Position numbers and translations under genes: made by a program. Source: Coptis chinensis (taxonomy: Eukaryota; Streptophyta; Magnoliopsida; Ranunculales; Ranunculaceae). Taken from it: a stretch of 64,000 nt of DNA. Shown piece by piece: positions 24,220-35,285 of this stretch. Each line of letters begins with the position of its first letter. The first letter of the stretch is position 1. The notes beneath the pieces were generated by a model. The model was not told the origin of the DNA, ran no database searches, and saw only the letters and a list, made by a program, of their open reading frames with translations. Where the stretch lies: the NCBI GenBank assembly GCA_015680905.1, contig CM027381.1, positions 87,197,501 to 87,261,500 of the forward strand, in the 5' to 3' direction.

Positions 24220-24435
24220 TCAAGCATAAAGATTTCTTACCCAATTGATTATCCGGAAACAAGAACCAAAGCACGTAAAACGGCAACGAGTGTTTTCCCA
24301 TAAGTCTATGGCCGAGGCGGAACACTGGCTTTGACAACCTGAGCATTGATTAAGTGATAATGCTTCGAGCTGAACTACACTAGCAAAGAGAACAATGCCT
24401 AGAACAAACACCATCCTATCTCTGGTATTTGCCAT
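24220..24435 (-). CDS. Small secreted cysteine-rich peptide, copy 1
   Basis: The product is 71 residues. Residues 1-26 (MANTRDRMVFVLGIVLFASV...) form a signal peptide with likely cleavage after QLEA. The mature part has six cysteines in the pattern C-x2-C-x3-C-x12-C-x3-C-x3-C (CSGCQSQC, then RCRFTCFGSC), followed by a Cys-free tail, RIINWVRNLYA. The architecture parallels the peptide gene at 10307-10516, so both look like members of one plant secreted thionin-like/cysteine-rich group with an extracellular defence or signalling role. The inner ATG is preferred over one 19 codons upstream because it starts the signal peptide. GGTAAGAAA near the end resembles a splice donor, so the true C-terminus could differ. 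The translation is identical in copy 2. Confidence 0.6.
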   Translation of the reverse strand: MANTRDRMVFVLGIVLFASVVQLEALSLNQCSGCQSQCSASAIDLWENTRCRFTCFGSCFRIINWVRNLYA

Positions 24436-24505
24436 CGGAATTACTGATGAATGAAGAGATGGAGAAACATAATGACTCAATGAATTCAACATTTCCTAGA
24501 AAACG

Positions 24506-24513
24506 TATTTATA
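24506..24513 (-). promoter_or_regulatory. TATA box of the copy 1 peptide gene
   Basis: TATAAATA on the minus strand lies 71 bases upstream of the ATG, which fits a leader of about 40 bases. Confidence 0.5.
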
Positions 24514-25338
24514 TGTTCTTTCTTCAACTGTCTCTCCCCCGGAAGGACAGTTTGGTTGGTAACAAATGGTTAAAAATAGTTGACTTAGGTCTATATACAT
24601 CTTTCTCAACAAGACAGCTCCACTTTTTATTGTTTAATTTGACTCTCTTAAAATTAGAAAATCTTAAAAATGGAAAAATAATTAAATATCAATCATCCAA
24701 CAAATTACAATTTTGAAGATGAGTTTGTCCAGCATTATGTTACCCTAAACAATTATCAAATGAAATAGATATATGCTAGATTTATGGATTCATATGTACA
24801 ATAACAAAAATATTTCAGTATTAACAATATATTGTTACAATAATTGGAAGATCGGCCCAACTGGCCAAGCACATTATCCATCTGTTTATAATGCCTCTAC
24901 CAAATTCTCTAAATCCATTCAACTCGCCATATTCAACAACAATCTTGTCAACAAAAACCAATTACACGACATAGCCATTGAAACTCGAATGGCTGTACAT
25001 GGGCCTAGTAATCAATAGTGGTGCTCGCTCAGCATTTCTTAAATTCTCATTCCCCAAGCCTGCTAGCATTATCTAATAAAGAAGATGAAAAAATATTAAT
25101 GGGCCGGGCCATTTCACATATGCCTGGTGGTGGTTTCATAGGATTTTCTTTATAGTCTACATGCATAATAATCTCACAAACAAACAAAGTTATCGAGTTA
25201 ATTAATTCGTAAGAGAAAATGTTATTGATGCTGATAGGACATTCCTTAAGCTCCTTAAGTGCTCAATCCAAAAGGACGCGTTCTCTAAGGAAAGAAGTGG
25301 CGTAGCCACGTGTAAAGTTATATATGATATATATGAGG
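24514..25338. other. Peptide promoter region and spacer
   Basis: This is upstream sequence of the minus-strand peptide gene. A plus frame of 81 codons (24773-25018) translates identically in copy 2, but that only reflects recent duplication; no family is recognised. At 25085-25200 lies a segment (TTTCACATATGCCTGGTGG...) with a diverged second copy at 26880-26960 continuing at 30426, which marks an older local duplication. Confidence 0.35.
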
Positions 25339-26511
25339 GTAGGGATGTGCATGGTATCCTATTACCGAAACCGGAATCGTTTATAGCAGTTGTGTTAAGG
25401 CATTTCCAATGAGAGTGTAAAATTACACCTCCACCTAGACTCCACGTAAGTCCCATTAAGATTTTACACCACTAATTGTATAGTATTGTATAAACTTATA
25501 AATATCCACACTCTATTTCTCCAAATGGAAGAGTAAAAAAAAATAGATTGTATAGCTTAATTTAAAATTTAAGGTGACGTCCGAAAGTTAAAAATTACTT
25601 TAGAATTAGAAAGAGGCGTTACTCCAAGTGGCGTCCGAAAATTATTTCACTTTCGGACGTCGGAAAGTGTCGCCCGATTTTTTTATTAACTAATAGCGAG
25701 AGGGAAAATTCCCCACCCTCTCTATTAGCTAATACACTATTATTACCTACGGTATAGCACCCCCATTGGAGAGAGTTTTTTTATATTTGGAGTGTAAAAT
25801 TTCCACTCTATGCGATTTACACCCTCCATTGGAGATGCCCTTATAAAATATTATACCCATTAATAGTGGGTCTTCAAGAACCGAACTGAGAAAGAACTGA
25901 ATGGTAAAAGAACCAGTGGGTACCCGAACCGAAACCAAAATCGATTATTATGATTTGGATATATAAAGTTTATAGATTATATTACACTAAATAAATATAA
26001 ACCCAAATATTATAATATATAGTATTTTTTTTAAGTATAAAAGTCTACTAACTATACAGGGGTATGTAGCACAATAGTGAATGTATATTATTAAATACAT
26101 ATTTTGTACCATTACATTACATTGAACATGCATGTGTACTATAAATATTAATAATAATGTTAACGACTACACGCCCATGTATACTATAAATTAGTTAATA
26201 CACTGTATATATTAACTAATAAATGTGTACATGATAATTTATATAAGTGCACGTGCTTTATATAGTACATTGCACGTATGTATATATATAATCGCAATTT
26301 TAATAATAATAATAATAATATATAATCTGAGAAGGAACCAAAACCCAAATCGGAATCGACTTAATTAATAGGTATGGTTCTGAAGTTTAAAAAAAAAAAA
26401 AAAAAAACAAACAAACAACTAAATAACCGAACCCGATAGGAACTATTAAAAATAAAATTGAACTCGGAACTAGTAATAACCAAACCATAACCAACCTATG
26501 AACACCCCTAC
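25339..26511. mobile_element. hAT-like non-autonomous element with a nested MITE
   Basis: The termini are GTAGGGATGTGCATGG on the left and, as complement, GTAGGGGTGTTCATAGG on the right. The flanking 8-bp sites ATATGAGG (25331-25338) and ATATGATG (26512-26519) match at 7 of 8. An 8-bp duplication and a TAGGGRTGT-type end suit hAT elements. The interior has AACCGAAACC-type repeats and a (TAA)n tract but no transposase. Confidence 0.6.
25398..25840. mobile_element. PIF/Harbinger MITE (443 bp), uninterrupted
   Basis: TTA lies on both sides (25395-25397 and 25841-25843). The left end is AGGCATTTCCAATG and the right end is CCATTGGAGATGCCC. It belongs to the same family as the MITE at 14543-18879, shares GTGTAAAATTACACC and GTGTAAAATTTCCACTC, and supplies the empty-site reference for the inner solo LTR. 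Confidence 0.85.
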
Positions 26512-26668
26512 ATATGATGTCAAATATCAATATAACGCAAACAAGTCCAATTTAGATGACAAAAAAAAAACAAGAGAAACTCTGCCAATCGCGAATTTTT
26601 ACAAAAAAATTCATATTTGCAAAAAAGATTGGTGGTGTAATATGATAATTTTAGACATATTATTTATT

Positions 26669-26794
26669 GGCTAAATCTTACGATATGAGATGTAGGCTAT
26701 GCCCTCACAGCCACTCATCACAAGGGGGTGTGTATTGTATCAAGAGGTGATACCCTTGCACACGATACATCTCACAAGACGAGAAGTAGTGCTC
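26669..26794. mobile_element. Small Mutator-like MITE, only in copy 1 (second member)
   Basis: This 126-bp insertion has a 9-bp duplication, TTATTTATT (26660-26668 and 26795-26803). Copy 2 has the intact site near 51340. It starts GGCTAAATCT and ends GTGCTC. The first 70 bases align with the complement of the right part of the 11018-11167 insertion (GGCTAAATCTA, GAGATGTA, CCACTCAT, GGGTGTGT), so both belong to one family. Confidence 0.75.
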
Positions 26795-27302
26795 TTATTT
26801 ATTTCACTAAATTGACTCATAATGACAATCGAGTGACATCGCCACGGGTTAAAGTCTAGTAATCTAATAAAAAAGAATAAAAAATATTAATGGCCTGACT
26901 CATTTCACATATGCCTGGTGGTGGTTTCATAGGATGTTTCTTTATATATATAGTCTATATATCCACTACAAGAAAAAAAAAAAAAAAAAAGGTTTTATAT
27001 CATTGTTAAAAACAGTGATAAAAAGTCTTTTGTCACTTTTTTTTTTTTTTCCAAAAACATGACGGAGTGAGTCATTTTTTTTTTCTCAAAACCGTCACAA
27101 ATATTTGTTCCAAACTAGTCTATCTCTACCATAAAAAATGGTAACAATTGCTCAAAAACCGTCACAACAAATCATATCATTTGTGACGGTTTTAAATAAA
27201 CTGTTATGCATTCATCCTTTTGAAGGGTCATAAAAAATACCATTAGTCATGACAGTTTGGATAAAACCGTGATATGTATATTTTTTTTATTTAAAAAAAA
27301 CG

Positions 27303-27339
<37 letters not shown>

Positions 27340-27639
27340 ACTCATAAAATTGGGGACGTACAATAAACTACACACCTAAAAAAACTACATACCGGAATAT
27401 GATCCATTAAATTTCAAGTACCACTCATATATATTGCTAATTTCATTGAAACAATCTCTTTAGATAATCAATATACATTTGTACTTAATCATAAAATGTA
27501 ATTAAATAAATAACACATTTTCAATCTAATTCATATAAATATAATCAGCCTAATTCAAATCCAAATGAAAAACTAACCTAATCTCGTCAAAATCAATCAA
27601 CTACATATATGTCTTCAGTCTTATGGTTAATCTTCGTCT

Positions 27640-28383
27640 TAAGGATAGTTCATAATACATTCTTGGATAACATTACAAATTTCAACTTATCGCCAACTAG
27701 TACAGGAAGAAGAGCTTGATCTTTACCTTACAAAATTTTCCCAACTGCTACATGTGTGTTGTATTGTCCTAAGGGAACATTATACAACTCAGTTTCCGGT
27801 CCTAGCTCCTCGTAGACTATACCCTTTAGCAACAACATTGGATTTGAAATCCACAACCAAATCAAACGACTCGGCCCTAAGATGAATTGTAAAGTCATAT
27901 AATGGGTTTAATTGCAAATACAACATAAAATAAGAATTCGAGCATTACTATTCACATTTCCAAGATCCAATGTATGATTTCGTACTACTGCACAACTTGT
28001 AGTTACTTCAGCATTTTCCTTTTTTAGAATTTTTTGCTGGTATCGGAGAATTAGCCTTTTTGGTCTTTAACTATTTTTAGGTGAGAATATTTAAAACTCA
28101 AAAAAAAAAAAAAAAAAAAAAACAAAAAAAAAAAAAAAAAAACTAGACACACATGAAAAAAATATTTTAAAGTACTTCAAAATAAATTAAAACTTAATGA
28201 AATTACCTCAATGCCTTTCAATACTGAGTGTTTTGGCCAAGCAACTTGTGATCCAAGAGCATCTTTCAAAATTACCAGCTCATCGCGAAATGGTATAGGA
28301 AGAGCAACACGATCTTTACCTTCCAAAATCTTATCAAGCGATAGACGGCGTGCGTTGTTTGGCCCTAAGAGAACATTGTGCAA
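27640..28383 (-). pseudogene. CACTA-associated protein remnant
   Basis: On the minus strand, 28177-28383 reads VLLGPNNARRLSLDKILEG, then VALPIPFRDELVILKDALGS, then QVAWPKHSV. The D-A-x-G-S-x-V-x-W-P block is typical of the plant transposase-associated domain found in En/Spm proteins (the DUF8039/Transposase_24 neighbourhood). A second, weaker copy of the same domain lies at about 27640-27830 (YNVPLGQYNTHVAVGKIL). Frames are interrupted and the A-rich tract between them is non-coding, so this is a decayed gene. Confidence 0.5.
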
Positions 28384-28659
28384 GTTTCAAACTATAGACA
28401 AAACAACAAATAATTTCAATGGACTAAAAAAAGGTTAAAGAAAATATATACCTTTAGCAAGTCACCACAAGCACATGCCCTTCTTCTTCCTATACCTTGT
28501 TCATTAACCTAAAAGATAGAATCAATTCAAAGGCATCTATAGTGGCCCAACACTAGACTACAAAGATGGACCAACTCGTATTATGCAAAAATCAAAAGCC
28601 AATATCATCATAATTATTGCTAGAGTTTATAAATTAATAGTTGGAACACAACAGATCCA

Positions 28660-28893
28660 CTAATAAAGGTGCACATTGCTCCTACGAATTATGTTCTCAA
28701 GCGAATCAAAATTTGCTTTGTACCACAAATTATATTCTAAGGGTAAAATAAAAAACAATAAGCACCTCAAGCCACATGAATATTTGGTTCTTCTAAATTG
28801 ACAAAGGCTTCTGCCCGAGCCATTCACATTGTTGCCACATGCCATGAGACCAGGCTCTTCATAAACACATTCCGCATTACTTCCCTTTCTCAT
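28660..28893 (-). pseudogene. Short CACTA internal frame, unrecognised
   Basis: A 77-codon minus frame (GLMACGNNVNGSGRSLCQF) lies upstream of the domain above and could be an exon of the same decayed transposon gene. Its match in copy 2 (53259-53444) has lost the first residues. No domain is recognised. Confidence 0.25.
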
Positions 28894-30425
28894 TCTGTTC
28901 AGCGTTCCAAAAAAATATATATATTAGTGGATGAACTCAATATAGTCTAAACATATATTCTCATTTTTCATTTATAGAAATATTTGAATTTTAAACAAGC
29001 AACAAAGACTTGTTGTTTACTGAAATAAACAACAACTTCATGTTGTCAATCCTAGCCATCTAGGGCTTAAGACCCATGATCTAACACGCCTAAATTTCAT
29101 AGTTGCTAATTAACTGACCAATTGAAAACCAAGGCCACCATATTCGATTAAACTAAGATTTCATCTTTGCAGGAGAAATCAAATCATGAACTTAACCAGT
29201 TGGTTCAAGAAAACAAAAAGATGAAAACAAGTCACTAGCAAAAATCTTTTACTACGTGAGGATAGTCGCCTGTCATTACTCATGGTTTCTTCACTTCATG
29301 CCAATTACCAACAACAAAACAACAACAATAACCAAAAGGAAACAAAAGAAAATCAAGAATTAAGATATGAAATATGTCAAGCAAATACTCATTGTATTAC
29401 TTGCAATTAGAGTGTGATATACCAGTAAATTCAGAGACAACCAAAATTCACGAATAATACCAACACCCCATTTCTGCCATAAAATTTATGTTCTAGAGCA
29501 CATGTTAATCCACCTTAAAAGAGCACATAAATAGATAGATGCTAGCTGTGGATTGAAATGGGCAGGCTCATAATTATTATTGTATCATTTTCTTATGAAT
29601 GACTATGGTGTGAAATATACTTCACACCTGACTCCTCGCAAAGACGACTGCAGTGTTAAGCACTAAAGAATCAGATGGTTTGTTAATGTCAATAAATAAA
29701 TGGAAGAAAATAACTTACTGGAGTTTATCAGCATTGAAAAAAAATACTGTACAAGAAAGATGTTAAGGCCAAGAAGAATTTATGTGTCACAAAAAAAATT
29801 GTCTATAAATAAAATTAGGAAAGAAAGAGTTTACAAAATGTAATAGGAATAATTACTTACAAGTCCTGCCTCCACCAACTATCGAGTTCGTAATCCTTGA
29901 AAGCCTGGTGCTGGTGAAGATTGAATAGAAGAGTTTCACAAACGAAAGAGAAAAGGGAGGGACAATTAAAATTCAAGGCAGTCGAGGTCAATTACCACTG
30001 AAATTCGAAGACCCACCCAAACTAGAGTTCGATCAAAGTTGATTATCCACATTGTAATTGACTTAAAATGCACCTGGATTTTGGAAACCCCAACTAATCT
30101 TGAAAGCCCTAAGGGAATAATTGATTTGATATTTTGATATGTGTTACCGAAGTGGAGTCTTTTGTTTCAACTTTTGTTTTTGCTAACTGTGTAGTGGAGT
30201 CGGGAGAGTCGGGGACTTATGGTGCGGGACAGAGTAAATTTCGGTAGTTATCTTTTTAGTTTTTTTTTTTTTTTTAATGTGGGTAGTTATCTACTGAATC
30301 CTATTGTAACTGTTTATCTAAAAACAGTGACTTATATGTATATTGTAAAAATCATTTGTCACTGTTTACATTACCCCGTGATAAATACTCGATAAAACAG
30401 TCACAAAACCCATTTTGTACTAGTG
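28894..30425. other. CACTA interior, non-coding
   Basis: About 1.5 kb of AT-rich sequence without recognised genes, nearly identical in copy 2 (53530-55007). The terminal 150 bases carry AACAGTG/CACTGTT inverted motifs, part of the subterminal repeat region. Confidence 0.4.
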
Positions 30426-31289
30426 ATGCATAATAATCTCATAAACAAACAAAGTGATCGAGTTTAGTTTGAAATGAACAATCAAATGTATGAGATTGCT
30501 TAACAAGTTTCGATAAGTAATTGTTGAATTATATGTTAGTGGTGATCTTGGAGAGTTGTGAGCATTGATATATTGTATAAAACCAATAAGAATAACAGAG
30601 AGAAGACTGGAGATTGATTAGGGTTAGAGAGTTTTGTATTTGAGTTTCTACCCGTGAGTTACATCTACTATCTATATACTAAAGCGAGACCGCAGAGGAT
30701 TTTCTCTCCCATGTATGGCACTCTAATATGAGAGTTAGCCTTTTTCATCATATGTGATACTCTAATATGAAAGATAGTATTTTTTAATAGCTACAATCCC
30801 ACAGACATGGAACCTCTTTGGAGAGTTTAGTGTATTTTTAATTCCTATATTTGGAGAGTTTGGGTGTATTTCCAATTCTTTATATATTTGATCAAATAAA
30901 AAAAAATTACTAAAAAATAGGTAATTTGTATAAGGTAATTTTCTATTACTCTGAATCAAACACTTTTAGTGTTCCAATTCTTATATATTTGATCAAATAA
31001 AAAATTCTAAAAATAGGTGATTTGTAGAAATTAATTTATATTTGATCAAATAAAAAAAAAAATAGGTGATTTGTATAAACTAATTTTCTATTACAAATCA
31101 TACAATTTTAGTATCTATGATAAAACACCTAATTTATTTGAATATATCCTTAACATGGCCTCAAAACATAGTTAAAACAATTATACAAAATATATAATAT
31201 AAAATGAAAAAAAATAACAAACAAAGCAATAATGACAAATATTTTAAAATATATATAATCTTGAATGAAACTAACGACAAAAAAAATAA

Positions 31290-34135
31290 TTAATGGGGAA
31301 CGGAAAACTTGATGCAAATACATCGAATTAACCTCAAATAATATTTAACGGAAAATCGAAATCGAATGCAAATGCAAGCATTAAACTAATCTTAAAAGTA
31401 ATTAATAAAAAAAATCGGAATACGGATCTGGTATTAAAAAACTAACTCCGAAAAGAATAATTAATGGAAAATCAAAACTTGGATACAAATACATCAAAAA
31501 TTATTGTCGTAAAAATCGAACCTGGATGCAAATGCATTGAAACTCACCCTCAAAGATTAAATTAACGGAAAATCGAAACTGGACATAAAACTGCATTGAA
31601 CTAACCTCAAAAAAAATTAATTATAAATTGGGAACATAATGCAAATCGTGGAACTAATCTTAAAACTAATTAATGGGAAATCGGAAACCCTGATGCAAAC
31701 CCAGATTGAACTAATCTCAAAAAATATATTTGATGCAAAACCTCAAGAAATAATTAATGAAAAATGGAGGCGGATGCAAACTCATTCAACTAACCTCAAA
31801 CAATAATTAACGGAAATCGGAAACTAGATGCAAATGCAACTTTATCAAATAATAAATACGAGAAATCCGAAACTAGATGCAAATGTATTAAACTAATCTA
31901 ACATAATAATTAACGGAAATCAGAACCTGGATGCAAATGCATTGAACTTACCTCAAAAGAACAATTAATAGAAAATTGGGAATTTGATGCAAATGTATGA
32001 ACTAACCGAAAAGAATAATTAACGATAAATCAGAATTTGGATGAACTGCGATTGAATCGATCTCAAAAATAAATAACGGGAATTGAAAATTGGATGCAGA
32101 ATCATTGAATTTAACCGAAAAACATAAATAACAAAAATCAAAACTAGATGCAAATGCATTAAACTAACCTCAAAACATAGTTGGGTTATATGTTGTGGGA
32201 ATGTCTCGATAAGTATAGTTTTGCATTTAAAATGATGTTTATTTTATCTCTCAAGTAACCTTCAATATATATGAACTTCGCCTTATTAGGCAATCTCACA
32301 AAACTTTAATCAAACTTCTATTATTAAACAAAAAAATGAAGTTGAAAGATTTTATCAAAGGTGAGTTATTTTTTTTTAATGAAGAGTGAGGTTTTCATGT
32401 TATAAGAAATTTGGTTGAGTGATCAATATAATATTAATATATAATAGTTATGCATATTTGCAAATATTTTTTAGAATAGTTAATATAACAACACTCATTC
32501 GTAGATAATCTTTGAAGATTCCACATAGTGAGTCATGCATAATTTAAAGAATAATTAACGAGAAATCGGAAACTGGATAATTTTCGATGATCCCACATAA
32601 TAAAAATTAAGCATAATTTACTTTTTATGTCATGTTTACAAAGGACACTACAAATGGATCGAGTAGATGTTGGTATTACACACCACATTGGATAATTATA
32701 AGGAAATCGAAACTGGATTCAAATACATAAGCCGAGCTCAAAGAGTAATTAACGGAAATCATAAACTTTTATGCAAATTGCATTAAACTAAGACGGAAGT
32801 AACTAACGGAAAATTAGAAATTGAATGCAAATCCTTGAAAAATATTTAACGGAAAATCGGGAAGCGGTATGCAAATACATCAAACAAACTTCAAATAATA
32901 CTAAAATGGAAAACCGAAAGCTGGATACAAATGCATTGACTTAACTCAAAAAATAATTAACATAAAATCAAAACAGAATGAATCGCATTGAACTAACCTC
33001 ATAGAATAAGTGGTGGAAATCAAAAATTAATTGCAAATGCATTGAAATAACATCAAAGAATAGTTAACGGAAATCAGAAACCAAATATAATTATATCGAA
33101 CTAACCTCAAAGTATAAATAATCAGAAACTAGATGCAGATGTATTAAACTAACCTTAAAGAGTTATTAACGGGAAATCGAAAACTGGATCCAAATGCAAT
33201 GAACTAATCTCAAAGACTAATTAATGAAACATTAAAATGGGATGAAACTACACTGAACTAACCTAAATGAATAATTAACGGAAAATTATAAATTTGATGT
33301 AACTGCATTGAACTAACCTCAAAAAATAATTAACAAGAAATCATAAACTTGATGCAAATGCATTGAACTAACCTCAAAGAACAATTAACATAAAATCGAA
33401 AATTATATGCAACGGCATTGAACTAATCTTAAAGAATAATTAGCGGGAAAACCAAAAACTGGATCACAATTGCATTAAACTAAAATCGAGAGATTAACTA
33501 ACGGAAATCAAAAATGGATGCAAATGCATTGAAATAACATCAAAAATGGTTAACTAGAAGGAGGAAGTCGGATGTAAGCGTGATCATGCCTGACCTCAAA
33601 GCATAAATATCCACTTTTTAGCCTTTCTATATGAGTAATTACAAGTAATTAGGAACCTAAAAGCTAAAAGTGAGTTTATACAAACAGGACTTTACATGTA
33701 TAAAAGCGTATAGAAATTGTAAACTATCAAACTAACCTAGAAAAACAATTAACGGAAAATAAAAAACTGGATGCAAATATATTGAACTAACCTCAAAGTA
33801 ATTAACGGAGATTGGAACCCGGATGAAAATGCAATGAACTAATCTCAAAGACTAATTAACGAAACATCGAAAACTGGATGCAACTGTACGTACTGAATTA
33901 ACCTTAATGAATAACTAATGGGAAATCATAAAGTGGATGTAATTGCACTGAACTAACCTCAAATAATAATTAATGGGAAATCGAAAACTTGATGAAAACT
34001 GCATTGTACTAACCTCGAAAGAATAATTAATGAGAAATTAGGAATGGGATGCAAGCGCACTACATTAAACTAACCTCAAAGAATAATTAATGGAAAATCA
34101 GAAACTTGATGCAAATGCATTGAACTAATAACTTC
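31290..34135. repeat. Degenerate 55-bp tandem array inside the Helitron
   Basis: The unit carries the words GAACTAACCTCAAA, TAATTAACGG, AAATCGAAA and GGATGCAAATGCATT. The spacing measured between successive CTAACCTC words near 33310-33370 is 55 bp. There are about 40 units in two blocks (about 31290-32170 and about 32690-34135). They are separated by a non-repeat block (about 32171-32560) whose sequence reappears, diverged, after the second array (about 34136-34450). This gives a higher-order array-plus-block unit present twice. There is no open frame. Confidence 0.85.
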
Positions 34136-34599
34136 GAAAACATATTTGTATTTTATGTATGGGGAATAAATGTCTCGACAAATATAGTTTTGCATTTTAA
34201 GTAGTGTTTATTATAATTATTTTTATTGTGATTGGGAATACCTTACTATTCAAGTAGTTTCAATATTATCTTCGCACATTAGGCATTCTCACAAAACTTC
34301 AATCAAACTTCTATTATTAAACCTAACAATAAAAAAAAAAAAAAAATAGTTTTATCAAGGTTTGGTGCTTCCTTTTATAGAGAGTGGTGCAAGAAATTTA
34401 AATGAGTAATTAATATAATTTTCATATCTCATAACTATGCATAGTTGCTAATATTTTTAGAATAATTTAATATAACGACATCCCGTTTGTAGGACAAGAT
34501 GCATATGATAAATTTTTCAAGTGGGAGTAGTGTATTCTTTCGAGGATATGGAAACAATCAATCTGTTTTAGTGATTTGTACACATTAGACTAAGAAGCC

Positions 34600-35285
34600 G
34601 AGCGGTGATGATCACCGCTAAAATCACCATAAATCTAATAAAACTATTATACAAGCTAGATCGAAGTTTAAAAAATAATTCCATTTGAAAATTACGATTA
34701 ATATTCTAAACCACAAAGTGAATAGGCTATCTCAATTTGATCCCTTAGTTTCCAAGTACTTATGCACCATAATCGCTAGCTCATTAACGTATTTCGGTTT
34801 ATTTTCAATAAAATATATTCCGATTCAAAAATTTGCCGCTAAATCTTTATAAATCTAAGAAAACTATTATACAAGCTAGATGTGAGTTTAATATAATTCT
34901 ATTTGAAAATTATGGATTAATATCCTAAACCACAAAGTGAATAAAGCTATCCTAATTTGATCAATTAGTTTCAAGTACTTATCTGTATAATCGCCAAGGT
35001 GCTCATTAACGTATTTCGGTTTATTTTAATAAAAATATATTACGATTCGAAATTTCTGCTAATCACCATAAATATAATAAAACTATTATATAAGCTAGAT
35101 CGAGTTTAAGATAATTCTATTTGAAAATTACTTGATTAATATCCTAAACCACAAAAGAAGAGGCTATCTCAATTTGATTCTTAATTAGTTTCCAAATACT
35201 TATGCACCATAATCATTGGTTATTAACATATTTCTAGTTTATTTTCAATAAAATATATTTTGCCAAAAATTTGTGTGAGACATTT
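34600..35285. repeat. Triplicated block of about 220 bp in the Helitron 3' part
   Basis: Three direct copies carry ACTATTATACAAGCTAGAT, CCTAAACCACAAAG, CTCATTAACGTATTTCGG and TTCAATAAAATATATT, starting near 34615, 34845 and 35055. Copies are diverged from one another. Non-coding. Confidence 0.75.

Larger units (their letters stand above)
26964..30425 (-). mobile_element. CACTA (En/Spm) element, decayed
   Basis: The left terminus is CACTACAAGAAA. The right terminus is TTGTACTAGTG, which reads CACTAGTACAA inward. The flanks are ATC and ATG, a 3-bp duplication with one mismatch. Subterminal copies of AACCGTCACAA and its complement TTGTGACGGTT recur near both ends, as expected for CACTA transposase binding sites. 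Minus-strand remnants of a CACTA-associated domain lie inside. At 3.46 kb it is far shorter than autonomous elements (often over 8 kb). An (AT)n tract lies at 27305-27334. Confidence 0.8.

Noticed and set aside
24773-25018. 81-codon plus frame conserved in both copies
   Set aside because: No recognised domain or codon signature; conservation is explained by near-identity of the copies.
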